64,000 bases of DNA, taken from positions 16,930 through 80,929 of the forward strand of contig PBYI01000046.1 of assembly GCA_002729525.1 (NCBI GenBank). The letters are read 5' to 3'. The translations under genes and the position numbers were made by a program. Source of the DNA: Nocardioides sp. GTDB lineage: Bacteria > Actinomycetota > Actinomycetes > Propionibacteriales > Nocardioidaceae. The notes beneath the pieces were generated by a model, which was not told where the DNA came from, made no database searches, and saw only the letters and a list, made by a program, of their open reading frames with translations. Shown in pieces: positions 17,089 to 25,389 of this stretch (the stretch's first letter is position 1; each line of letters opens with the position of its first letter).

Positions 17089-17825
17089 AGCTTCGTGCGC
17101 TCGAAGACGCGGCGGGGGAGCAGTCGCACGATCGTCATGATGACCGCCCAGCGCCGCGGCGTGTAGACGACGGGCCGGCGCTCGTCGACGGCCTTCACGA
17201 TGTCGCCGGCGACGGTCTCGACCTTGGCGAGGGCGGGCCGCCCGCCGCGCAGGTGCGCGGTCATCGGGGTGTCGGTCGGGCCGGGCTTGACCAGGGTGAC
17301 GTCGACCGACGTGTCGGCACAGCGGTGCTGGAGGCCGGCGACGGCGGTCGCGACCATCGCCTTGGCGGCGCCGTACAGGTAGTTGGACTGCCGGCCCCGG
17401 TCACCCGCGACCGAGCCGATGACGGCCAGCCGGCCGCCGGAGGCCTGCTCGCCGAGGCGCAGCGCGACCAGGTGGGCGGCCAGCGCGGTGAGGGTGCCGT
17501 TGACCGTGAGCAGCGACGCGGCGACGGCGGCCGAGGCGTCGGCGTCCTCCTGCGACGGCATCGTCCCGAAGGCCACCAGCACCACGTCGACCGGCCCGTC
17601 GGCGAAGAGCGCGTCGACCGCGGCCTCGACGGCCTCGACGGTGCCGAGGTCGTGCAGGAGCGGTACGACGGCGCCGGCACCGCGGGCGGTCAGGTCGCCC
17701 TCGACGCGGGCCAGGCGCTCGGCGTCGCGGGCGACGAGGCGCAGGTCGTCACCCCGGGCGGCCCACTGGCGCAGGGTCGCGTGCGCGATCCCGCTGGTGG
17801 CGCCGAGGACGGCAACGGTGGTCAT
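17085..17825 (-). CDS. dprE2: decaprenylphosphoryl-2-keto-ribose reductase
   Basis: This short-chain dehydrogenase (246 residues) performs the NADH-dependent second half of the ribose-to-arabinose epimerisation. It has the N-terminal Rossmann motif GATSGIAHA (about 8-16), the catalytic Ser in VIGSVAGDRG and the Y-x-x-x-K pair in YLYGAAKAM. The C-terminal RRPVVYTPRRWAVIM...RLLPRRVFERTKL closely resembles mycobacterial DprE2, including membrane-proximal basic residues. The ATG overlaps the dprE1 stop (ATGA). Confidence 0.9.
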   Translation of the reverse strand: MTTVAVLGATSGIAHATLRQWAARGDDLRLVARDAERLARVEGDLTARGAGAVVPLLHDLGTVEAVEAAVDALFADGPVDVVLVAFGTMPSQEDADASAAVAASLLTVNGTLTALAAHLVALRLGEQASGGRLAVIGSVAGDRGRQSNYLYGAAKAMVATAVAGLQHRCADTSVDVTLVKPGPTDTPMTAHLRGGRPALAKVETVAGDIVKAVDERRPVVYTPRRWAVIMTIVRLLPRRVFERTKL

Positions 17826-19153
17826 GCGAGCCCCAATCGTCGTGACTGCGTGGAGACGAAGACGCCGTCGGCGCCGTAGCGGCGGCGTACGGCCTCGAAC
17901 TCCTCGATGCGCGGGTAGGAGGCGCGGAAGGTCTCCTCGCTCATCCGGGCGTCCTTGGCGAGGTAGAGCCGGCCGCCGGCGGCGAGCACCAGCCGGTCGA
18001 GCCGGTCTGCGACCTCGAAGGCGCGCGGCGTGGCCTGGAGGTCGAGGGCGAGCGTGTAGCCCTCGACCGGGAACGAGAGGAGGTGGCTGTTGCCCGGTCC
18101 GAAGACCTTGAGCACGGCCAGCGGGGAGGCGAGACCGGCGGCGGCGACGACCCGCAGGATCTCGCGCACCAGCGCCGGGCCGTCGCCGAACGGGATGGCC
18201 AGCTGGTACTGCAGGAACCCCCGGCGGCCGTAGAGGCGGTTCCACTCCGCGACCGTGTCGAGGGGATAGAAGAACGGCTGGTGGCCGACCCGGTGCGTGA
18301 GCTGCGGCTGCCGCACGCGCGCGTAGTAGAGGTGGTTGAAGGCGCGCACCGACAGCGGGTTGAGCAGCACCGACGGCATGTCGAGCGGCACGGTGGCGCG
18401 CGGCTCGGAGCCGTCTGTGGTGAGCGGGCCGTCGTCGGCGTGCTCGCCGGTCATCACCAGCGACCGGCCCAGCCGCGCTCCGGAGGCCAGCAGGTCGACC
18501 CAGGCGACGGAGTACGTCGCGTCGGCGCGCGCCGCGAACGCCTCCAGCGCCGCGTCCAGGTCGGGTGCCTTGACGACCGTCTCGACCACGTCGCCCGAGC
18601 CCACCGGACGCATCGTGAACGTCGCCTCCAGCACCACGCCGGTCAGGCCCATGCCGCCGCAGGTCGCGGCGAACAGGTCGGGGTGGGACGTGCGGGAGAC
18701 CGTCAGCACCTCGCCCGAGGCGACCAGCAGCTCGAACGAGCTGACGTGGTCGGTGAAGGTGCCGTCCTTGTGATGGTTCTTGCCGTGGATGTCCGAGGCG
18801 ATCGCACCGCCGACGGTGACGTAGCGGGTGCCGGGCGTGACGGGAAGGAACCAGCCGCGCGGCAGCAGCACCCGCAGCACCTCCGACAAGCTCACGCCGG
18901 CCTCGACGGTCACGGCGCCGGTGGCCTCGTCGAACGCCACGAACGAGTCGAGGCGGGTCAGGTCGAGCACCCGGTCGCCGAGCGAGGAGTCGCCGTACGA
19001 CCGCCCCAGGCCGCGGGGGGTGAGCGGCCCGGCCGCGACGGCGGCGACCACGTCGGCACGGGCCTGCGCGGACAGCAGCTCGGCCTCCACGACCGGGTGC
19101 TTGCCCCAGCCCCACACCGCCGTACGTCTCCCGCCACCCACCGGGCCGGTCAC
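17822..19153 (-). CDS. dprE1: decaprenylphosphoryl-beta-D-ribose oxidase
   Basis: DprE1 is the FAD enzyme that oxidises decaprenylphosphoryl-ribose for arabinan precursor synthesis. The 443-residue product starts at a GTG overlapping the ubiA stop. It shows the FAD-binding motifs GLGRSYGD and DIHGKNHH, in the context VTVGGAIASDIHGKNHH, and the active-site Lys in YLAKDAR. The position equal to M. tuberculosis Cys387, the benzothiazinone target, is Ala369 (EGYTLALDL). It belongs to a four-gene coupled operon on this strand. Confidence 0.94.
   Translation of the reverse strand: MTGPVGGGRRTAVWGWGKHPVVEAELLSAQARADVVAAVAAGPLTPRGLGRSYGDSSLGDRVLDLTRLDSFVAFDEATGAVTVEAGVSLSEVLRVLLPRGWFLPVTPGTRYVTVGGAIASDIHGKNHHKDGTFTDHVSSFELLVASGEVLTVSRTSHPDLFAATCGGMGLTGVVLEATFTMRPVGSGDVVETVVKAPDLDAALEAFAARADATYSVAWVDLLASGARLGRSLVMTGEHADDGPLTTDGSEPRATVPLDMPSVLLNPLSVRAFNHLYYARVRQPQLTHRVGHQPFFYPLDTVAEWNRLYGRRGFLQYQLAIPFGDGPALVREILRVVAAAGLASPLAVLKVFGPGNSHLLSFPVEGYTLALDLQATPRAFEVADRLDRLVLAAGGRLYLAKDARMSEETFRASYPRIEEFEAVRRRYGADGVFVSTQSRRLGLA
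18047..18049 (-). other. DprE1 Ala369 codon (benzothiazinone-Cys position)
   Basis: The codon reads GCC. Alignment by eye of LSFPVEGYTLALDL with the mycobacterial LSFPIPGWNICVDF places this Ala on Cys387. Loss of the Cys removes the residue that benzothiazinones attack covalently. Confidence 0.8.
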
Positions 19154-20610
19154 AGGACCACCACCTTCGCCGCCACGAACACCACGACCACCGCGGCGCC
19201 GGCCACCAGGCTCCACGCGTCGCGGGCGGCGAACAGGATCGGGTCCTCGTCCATCTCACCGCGGTGCGCGATCACCCACGCCCGCATCACCCAGGTCAGC
19301 AGCACCGGCAGCGCACCCCACAGCAGCTCGGGGGTCTGGTAGAGCACCTGCGTGCGGTCGTCGTCGACGTACAGCGAGAAGATCACCGCCGCCGCGATGC
19401 TCGAGGAGACGCCGTACGACGACAGCAGCTCCAGGTCGGCGTCGACGTACCCCCGGCCGCGCGTCACGCGCTGAGTGCGGCGGGCGCGGGTCAGCTCGCT
19501 GACCCGCTTGAGGAGCGCGAGGCTGAGGAAGAAGAAGAGCGAGAACGTCAGCAGCCACATCGACACGTAGACGTCCAGCGCGGCCGCGCCGGCCAGCACC
19601 CGGATCGTGTAGAGCCCCGCGAGCGCGACGACGTCGACGATGCGGGCGCTCTTGAGGCGGAACGTGTAGGCGAGCGTCAGGGCGACGTACGCCGCCAGCA
19701 CGGCGGTGAACATCCACGGCAGCAGCGCGACGGACAGCCCGAAGCCCGCCAGGGCCAGCACCGGCCAGGTGACCCAGCCGACCAGGAGCGACGTCGCTCC
19801 CGACGGCAGGGGGCGGCGCCGCTTCGTCGGGTGGTGCCGGTCGTGGTCGAGGTCGGCGAGGTCGTTGAGCACGTAGACCGACGAGGCGACCAGGCAGAAC
19901 ACCACGAACGCCAGCACGGCCGCGCGCACCGCGTCGGCGTCGCCGAGCAGCTGGGCGGTGAACAGCGGCAGCAGCACCAGGCCGTTCTTGAGCCACTGGT
20001 GCGGGCGCAGGCTGCGCCACCACGAGCGCAGCGCCGGGGGAGAGCCGTCGAAGGTGCGCCCGACGGGCGCCGCGGCCGCAGCCGCTGAGGCCACCCGTGA
20101 GGAGCCGCCGACGACGTGCGCGACCGCGGCGTGCTCCCAGACGGCGACGTCGTGGCGGTGGTTGCCGACGTACTCGAAGCCGCCCTCGCCGTACCGCTCC
20201 ACCAGAGCGGCGGCCTTGTGCTCCGAGCGGAGATTGCGCTCCGCGGTGGTGCCGAGGGTGTTCGGTACGCCGACGTGCTCGCCGACCGCGGCGACCAGCG
20301 ACTCGTGGCTGGCGCTGGCCAGCACCACCTCGCGGCCACGGGCCTGCTCCGCGCGCACCCAGGCCAGCACCTCGCGGTGGTAGGGCAGCGCGGTGACGTC
20401 CAGGTCGGTGCGCACGGCCAGCTCGGTCTTCAACCGTGCCGGACCGGCCACCGTCCAGCGCAGGAGGTCGGGGCCGGCGGTCAGCGGCGCCGCCAGCAGG
20501 TGGCGGGTGGCGGTCTCGTGCAGGAGGTCGCCGCGCAGCAGGCTGCCGTCGAGGTCGACCACGAGCGGGAGATCGGTCGCGCAACCGTCTGCACCCGTGT
20601 CCTGCCGCAC
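19150..20610 (-). CDS. HAD-UbiA fusion, decaprenyl-phosphate phosphoribosyltransferase-like
   Basis: The 486-residue product joins two domains. Residues 1-190 are a HAD phosphatase-like domain (D19-L-D21 in VVDLDGSLLRGD, then VVLASASHE and the GNHRHD loop). Residues 195-486 are a UbiA prenyltransferase with NDLADLDHD (249-257), KRRRPLPSG and about nine membrane segments. Mycobacterial UbiA (Rv3806c) moves phosphoribose from PRPP to decaprenyl phosphate. A HAD partner could remove the 5-phosphate, so one protein might make the DprE1 substrate in two steps. This is the first gene of the operon. Confidence 0.85.
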   Translation of the reverse strand: MRQDTGADGCATDLPLVVDLDGSLLRGDLLHETATRHLLAAPLTAGPDLLRWTVAGPARLKTELAVRTDLDVTALPYHREVLAWVRAEQARGREVVLASASHESLVAAVGEHVGVPNTLGTTAERNLRSEHKAAALVERYGEGGFEYVGNHRHDVAVWEHAAVAHVVGGSSRVASAAAAAAPVGRTFDGSPPALRSWWRSLRPHQWLKNGLVLLPLFTAQLLGDADAVRAAVLAFVVFCLVASSVYVLNDLADLDHDRHHPTKRRRPLPSGATSLLVGWVTWPVLALAGFGLSVALLPWMFTAVLAAYVALTLAYTFRLKSARIVDVVALAGLYTIRVLAGAAALDVYVSMWLLTFSLFFFLSLALLKRVSELTRARRTQRVTRGRGYVDADLELLSSYGVSSSIAAAVIFSLYVDDDRTQVLYQTPELLWGALPVLLTWVMRAWVIAHRGEMDEDPILFAARDAWSLVAGAAVVVVFVAAKVVVL

Positions 20611-20618
20611 GGGCCCTG

Positions 20619-20624
20619 ACCCTA
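20619..20624 (-). promoter_or_regulatory. -10 box of the ubiA-dprE1-dprE2 operon
   Basis: TAGGGT on the minus strand lies 8 bases before the GTG start at 20610, with no Shine-Dalgarno sequence. The same hexamer precedes the methyltransferase and TetR genes. Confidence 0.5.
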
Positions 20625-20740
20625 CGGCCCGTGCGCGCCTCCCGGCGACACGACACCGCGGCCCGAGCGCTGCCCGTGACCCCGGGGCGACGTCGCTCGT
20701 TCAGCAACGCGTGGAGGTGAACGTGACCTACAGTCCCCGC

Positions 20741-21958
20741 ATGCGTTCGTGCTCCCCGCTCGCACGCCGGCGCCCCCGACCGCACCCCCGACTGCACGCG
20801 GCCGTCGCGCCCGCGTGCGTCCTCGCCGTGCTCCTCGGCATGCTCACCGCCGGCCTCGCGACCGCCCCCCAGGCCTCCGCCGACTCCACGCAGCCGGCGC
20901 CCTCCGTCTCGTCCGAGCCCACGTCGTGCCTGGTCATCCCGGAGCTCTGCCTCCCCGACCCGGAGCCCGACCCGGAGCCCGACCCGGAGCCCGACCCGGA
21001 GCCGGACCCCGAGCCCCAGCCGGACCCGGACCCGTCCGAGGAGCCCGCTCCCGACCCCGACGGCACCGGCACGACCGACGACTCCACCGACGACCAGGCC
21101 AAGGGGGACCCGCTCGCGCAGTTCTACCGCGACCCGGACTTCCCGAAGATGCCGCGCCGCTGCTACGACGCCGCCGGCCAGATGAAGCCGCAGCAGTGCC
21201 GGATCACCAAGAGGCGGAAGAAGGCGCCGACCATCGTCGTGTGGGGCGACTCCCACGCCTGGCAGATGGTGCCTGCGATCAAGCGCGCCACCCGCGGCAA
21301 GCGGGTCAACCTGGTGCTGTTCTTCCAGGGCTCGTGCCCGCCGATGTACACCCCGCCCCGCAGCCGGGCCTGGAAGGACGCCAACGCCTGCCAGCAGTTC
21401 GGCAACAAGGTGCTCGACCTCCTGCACCGCAAGAAGAAGCGAGGTCACGACTTCCGGGTGGTCCTCGGCGTGGCGTGGGAGCTCTACCACAACGCCGTCG
21501 CGCCGGAGGACGAGCTCGACGAGAAGTACCCCGGCTGGGTCCGGCCCTACATCCAGCTCAACGCCGAGCTCAGCCAGGGCCGCACCGAGAAGGTCTTCAA
21601 GCGCCTCGGGAAGTGGCAGATCCCCACCGACGTCGTCGCCCCGATGCCGATGGTCTACAACGACTCACCCGAGTGCGACCTCGGCGAGTTCGAGTGCGAC
21701 CTGCCCCGCCGGGCGATCCTCAAGGACGAGAGGACCAACCTCGCCACCGCCCGCCGGATGCGCTCCTACCTCAGCCGCACCCGCCCGCTGATCCGCCCCG
21801 CCACAGCGCTGTGCGACCGGAAGGTCTGCCACGGCCGGTACGACGGTGTCCCGACCTACTGGGACCAGATCCACGTCGGCGAGCGCACCGCGCGGCGGCT
21901 GTCGTCGTACTTCGACGGGACCGTGCGGTCCGCTGTCCGGGCGAGCAGGCGCGGCTGA
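20741..21958 (+). CDS. secreted SGNH-domain protein, paralogue 2
   Basis: The 405-residue product resembles the protein at 14582-15730. It has a signal peptide (about 1-47), a longer Asp/Glu-Pro linker built on 12-base repeats, and the SGNH domain with S171 in WGDSHAWQM and D375-x-x-H378 in WDQIHVG. The conserved Cys (CPPM, CDLGEFECD, CDRKVC) are kept. I chose the ATG because TACAGT (20729-20734) is 6 bases upstream; a GTG at 20723 behind GGAGGT is a real alternative. It is convergent with the methyltransferase gene. A role in acyl decoration of envelope glycans is inferred from the domain and location. Confidence 0.82.
   Translation: MRSCSPLARRRPRPHPRLHAAVAPACVLAVLLGMLTAGLATAPQASADSTQPAPSVSSEPTSCLVIPELCLPDPEPDPEPDPEPDPEPDPEPQPDPDPSEEPAPDPDGTGTTDDSTDDQAKGDPLAQFYRDPDFPKMPRRCYDAAGQMKPQQCRITKRRKKAPTIVVWGDSHAWQMVPAIKRATRGKRVNLVLFFQGSCPPMYTPPRSRAWKDANACQQFGNKVLDLLHRKKKRGHDFRVVLGVAWELYHNAVAPEDELDEKYPGWVRPYIQLNAELSQGRTEKVFKRLGKWQIPTDVVAPMPMVYNDSPECDLGEFECDLPRRAILKDERTNLATARRMRSYLSRTRPLIRPATALCDRKVCHGRYDGVPTYWDQIHVGERTARRLSSYFDGTVRSAVRASRRG
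20957..21016 (+). repeat. five 12-bp tandem repeats (Asp-Pro-Glu-Pro)
   Basis: Five consecutive units of gacccggagccc encode DPEP; the last two have single-base changes. This makes the linker of SGNH paralogue 2 prone to length variation. Confidence 0.9.
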
Positions 21959-21964
21959 CGCGTC

Positions 21965-22942
21965 CTACCCGCGCTTCCAGGGCGTGGGCGGCCGGTAGAG
22001 CAGCCCCGGGTCGAGGCGGCGGTAGATCCGCGGCACCCCGTGGATGTCGCGCCGGTCGGCGACCTGCGGCGCGAACTCCAGCACGAAGCCGGCCGCGGCC
22101 AGCAGCTCCTCGACCGGCATCTGGTTGGGGCGGTGGTCCTGCGGGTGGTCGCGCACGTAGAGCGCGCCGCCCGGGTGCACGACGCGGGCGAAGTGGCCGA
22201 TGGCCCACGGCACCAGCTCGCGGGGCAGCTCCTTGAGCACCTGCACGGTGCAGAGCAGGTCGACGGAGTCGTCGGGCACCAGGTCGAAGCGCCACGTCGG
22301 CAGGTGCACGACGTCGTGGGAGTCGAGCAGCGACGCGACGTCGAAGTCCTCGCCGGCGTCGCGCGCCTCGACGTACTCCGCGAGGTCCAGGCCGAGGCCG
22401 GTGTAGTAGGCGCGCTGGGTGAGGTACGACGCCTCGATGGCGTCGATCGCGATCAGTCGCACGGGGTCGGCGCCTTCGCGGAACAGCAGGTTGGCCTGGC
22501 GGCCGTGCCCGGCGCCGAAGTCGAGCACCGTCTCCACCTGCATCCGGCGCGGCATCGGGTAGAAGCGCATCAGGCGGTAGTCCTGGGCGTTGTACCGGGC
22601 GATGTTCTCCAGGTCGAGCACGTTGCCGTTCGGTCCGACCGCCTCCAGCCCGAGGCGTTCGAGCACCGCGCGGTCGCGCTCCAGCGACGCCTGCGTGAGG
22701 CCCTTCAGTCGCCCGCCGAACCAGTCGGGGTAGCGGAACGGGTTGATGTAGTGGAAGTAGTGCCGGACGTGGTCGGGGCCGAGGTACTGCTCGAAGCTCA
22801 TCTCGGTGCGCTGGCCCTTGCTCTTCTGCTCGTCGGCCAGCAGCCACCGCTCGAGGTAGTCGGCGTCGAGCGTGCTGCCGCGGTCGGCGTCGGCCGCGGC
22901 GCGGAAGAGGCGGGAGGAGTGGTCCTGCTCGAGGTTGCGCAC
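21965..22942 (-). CDS. SAM-dependent methyltransferase-like protein
   Basis: TAGGGT at 22950-22955 lies 7 bases before the GTG start. The 325-residue product has an unusual N-terminal third (LERWLLADEQKSKGQ, FHYINPFRYPDWFGG). A class I methyltransferase fold follows: VLDFGAGHGRQANLL for SAM binding, then LIAIDAIEASY and a motif IV-like region SVDLLCTVQVLKELP. The N-terminal region suggests a specialised substrate, such as a glycan or glycolipid, but none can be named. It sits next to the cell-envelope locus. Confidence 0.75.
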   Translation of the reverse strand: MRNLEQDHSSRLFRAAADADRGSTLDADYLERWLLADEQKSKGQRTEMSFEQYLGPDHVRHYFHYINPFRYPDWFGGRLKGLTQASLERDRAVLERLGLEAVGPNGNVLDLENIARYNAQDYRLMRFYPMPRRMQVETVLDFGAGHGRQANLLFREGADPVRLIAIDAIEASYLTQRAYYTGLGLDLAEYVEARDAGEDFDVASLLDSHDVVHLPTWRFDLVPDDSVDLLCTVQVLKELPRELVPWAIGHFARVVHPGGALYVRDHPQDHRPNQMPVEELLAAAGFVLEFAPQVADRRDIHGVPRIYRRLDPGLLYRPPTPWKRG

Positions 22943-22996
22943 GGGCGTGACCCTAACTGGCGCGTCGGCGTGTGACCTGTGGCACGCTGCGGTGCT

Positions 22997-24172
22997 GTGA
23001 AGGCCGTCGTCTGCCAGGAGCGCGAGCTCGCCGTCCACGAGGTCCCCGAGCCCCGGCCGGGCGAGGGGCAGCTGCTGCTCGACGTCGTCCGCTGCGGCAT
23101 CTGCGGGTCCGACCTGCACACCCGCCACCACGCCGACGCCGTCGCCGATCTCGTCACCGAGGTCGGGTACGACGACTACATGCGCACCGACCAGCAGGTC
23201 GTGATGGGCCACGAGTTCGTCGGCACCGTCGCCGAGCAGGGCAAGGGGCGCCTCGCCCGCCGCATCGACGTCGGCACCCCCGTCGTCGCGCTGCCGCTGG
23301 TGCGCGTCGACGGCCAGGTGCAGGCCACCGGGCTCAGCGCCAAGGCCCCGGGCGGGTACGCCGAGCAGGTGCTCGTCGAGGCCGCCTTCGCGATGCCCGT
23401 CCCCGACGGCCTCGACCTCGACCTGGCCGCGCTCACCGAGCCGCTGGCCGTCGCCTGGCACGCCGTCAACCGCGGCGAGGTCGCCAAGGGTGACGTCGCG
23501 GTCGTCGTCGGCTGCGGCCCCGTCGGGCTCGCCGTGATCGCGGTGCTCAAGGCCCGCGGCGTGCGGACGGTCATCGCCAGCGACCCCTCCGCCGGCCGGC
23601 GGGCGCTGGCCACGGCGCTCGGTGCGGACACCGTCGTCGACCCCCGCGAGGAGTCGCCCTTCGCGAGCGCCGGCGACCACGGCCACTACACCGAGCTCAC
23701 CGGCCCCTTCCGTGCCGGCCTCGCCGCCATGAGCGGCCTGCGTCGGCTCCCCACCCCGTGGCAGCACACCTGGCGCCTGCTCGACCGGGTCGGGGCCACC
23801 GCGCCCAAACGGCCGGTCGTCTTCGAGTGCGTCGGCAACCCCGGGATGATCGACCAGGTCATGTCGGCCGCCCCGCTCTACTCCCGCGTCGTCGTCGTCG
23901 GCGTCTGCATGGGCGACGACACCATCCGCCCGTCGATGGGCATCAACAAGGAGACCGACCTGCGGTTCGTCTTCGGCTACACGCCCCTGGAGTTCCACGA
24001 CTCGCTGCACGCGCTCGCCGGCGAGCGGGTCGACCTCGCGCCGCTGCTCACCGGACGGGTCGGCTTCGACGGCGTCGCTGGCGCGTTCGACGTGCTCGCC
24101 GACCCCGAGCAGCACGCCAAGATCCTGGTCGACCCCGTGCTCGAGGGCACCGAGGTCAAGCCCGCGCGCTGA
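22997..24172 (+). CDS. zinc-binding alcohol dehydrogenase family protein
   Basis: The 391-residue MDR protein begins at GTG (VKAVVCQERELAV). The catalytic zinc ligands are visible in GICGSDLH and GHEFVG, and the Rossmann motif is VVGCGPVGLAVIAVLKA. The four-Cys structural-zinc lobe is missing: that region is PLVRVDGQVQATGL without Cys. Substrate specificity cannot be inferred. It is divergent from the methyltransferase gene, with only 54 bases between the two starts. Confidence 0.85.
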   Translation: MKAVVCQERELAVHEVPEPRPGEGQLLLDVVRCGICGSDLHTRHHADAVADLVTEVGYDDYMRTDQQVVMGHEFVGTVAEQGKGRLARRIDVGTPVVALPLVRVDGQVQATGLSAKAPGGYAEQVLVEAAFAMPVPDGLDLDLAALTEPLAVAWHAVNRGEVAKGDVAVVVGCGPVGLAVIAVLKARGVRTVIASDPSAGRRALATALGADTVVDPREESPFASAGDHGHYTELTGPFRAGLAAMSGLRRLPTPWQHTWRLLDRVGATAPKRPVVFECVGNPGMIDQVMSAAPLYSRVVVVGVCMGDDTIRPSMGINKETDLRFVFGYTPLEFHDSLHALAGERVDLAPLLTGRVGFDGVAGAFDVLADPEQHAKILVDPVLEGTEVKPAR

Positions 24173-24186
24173 GGCGCCGGGCGCGC

Positions 24187-25287
24187 TCAGGACGCGGCGT
24201 CGCCCTTGCCCTTGCCATTGTTGCCGCCGTTGCCCTTCGCGCCGGCAGCAGCGGCGTTCGCGTTGCCCTTGCCCTTGCCCTTGCCCGCCGACGCGCTGGA
24301 GCCCTGCGAGGTGCCCGAGGACGCCGCACCCTTGCCGTTGCCCTTGTTGCCCTTGCCGGCGCTGTTGCCACGGGTCGCGTTCTTCGACGAGCCGCCCTTC
24401 GACGAGCCGCCCTTCGACGAGCTGCTCTTGGCCTGGCCGCTCGCACCCTTGCCGGCGCTGTTGCCACGGCTCGCGCCCTGGGTGCCGTTGCCGGTGCCCT
24501 TGCCGGTGTCCTTGCCGGTGCTCTGGCTGCTGCCGCGCGAGCCGGACGTGCTGGTCGAGGCGGTGTGTCCGCGGCCCTGCTCGGCGCCCCGGCCCTTGCC
24601 CTGGCCGTGCCCGTTGCCCTGCCCGGTGCCGGCGTTGCCGCTGGCGGTCTGGCCGGTGGTCGACCCGGTCGTGGTGCCGGTGCTGGTGCCGGTCCCGGTC
24701 GTGCCCGAGGCGGTCGAGCCCGAGGCGGTCGAGCCCTTCGAGCCCTTCGAGCCCTTCGACGCCTTCGAGCCCCGCTCGCCTCGGGCGACCGCGGGGGTCG
24801 ACGCCGCGGCGGAACCGCGCATGCCCTGCGTCACGGCGGCCGTCGCTGCGGGCGTCGCGTCGGTGGCGGTCGTGGGCAGCGAGGTCGACGGGGCGGCGTA
24901 CGGCGTGGCCTGCGCCCCGCCGAGCTGCGGACTGCCGAGCACGGGCGCGGGGGCGACGGCGTCCGCCATGGTCGCGACACCGGCGGGTGCCTCCCTCGGC
25001 TCCACCGAGTCACCGATGAGACCCATCGCGCGGCCGATCGACATGCCGGGCGACCCGTGCTCGCGGACCCAGCCACGGACGGCGTCGCTGCGGTAGCCGG
25101 TCATCACCACCATGGCCATGACGGTGCAGATCACGAGGAACCCGCCGAGCATCCGTCGGTGCTCGCGGCGCAGCATCCCGTCGTCCCCGAAGCAGGGGAG
25201 GTCGCGCAGCCGGCGGCGCGGCTGGGGCGGGACGTGCGTGGCCACGGGGGTGGGTGACTCCTTCGTGCGTGACGGGTGTGGTGACAC
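24187..25287 (-). CDS. membrane-anchored low-complexity Gly/Ser/Thr/Lys-rich protein
   Basis: I chose the GTG at 25287 because TAGCAT (25297-25302) lies 9 bases upstream; a GTG three codons earlier directly abuts the box. The 366-residue product has a basic N-terminus, one membrane segment (about 46-66, LGGFLVICTVMAMVVMTGY) and a region GWVREHGSPGMSIGRAMGLIGD. More than 200 residues of Ser/Gly/Thr/Lys-rich sequence follow with KGS, TGxGTGT and SSKGG repeats. Its composition recalls the sortase-neighbour surface protein at 896-2206. It has no LPXTG and no C-terminal anchor. I cannot assign a function. Confidence 0.65.
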   Translation of the reverse strand: MSPHPSRTKESPTPVATHVPPQPRRRLRDLPCFGDDGMLRREHRRMLGGFLVICTVMAMVVMTGYRSDAVRGWVREHGSPGMSIGRAMGLIGDSVEPREAPAGVATMADAVAPAPVLGSPQLGGAQATPYAAPSTSLPTTATDATPAATAAVTQGMRGSAAASTPAVARGERGSKASKGSKGSKGSTASGSTASGTTGTGTSTGTTTGSTTGQTASGNAGTGQGNGHGQGKGRGAEQGRGHTASTSTSGSRGSSQSTGKDTGKGTGNGTQGASRGNSAGKGASGQAKSSSSKGGSSKGGSSKNATRGNSAGKGNKGNGKGAASSGTSQGSSASAGKGKGKGNANAAAAGAKGNGGNNGKGKGDAAS

Positions 25288-25389
25288 CCGGGCCACATGC
25301 TAGTGGTCCGGCGGCCTCCGCGGACCATTCCTGGGAGGTCCGGGCATCCTCGGGCAGGACCGGATGCGTCCAGGCGTACCTTCGCCGGT

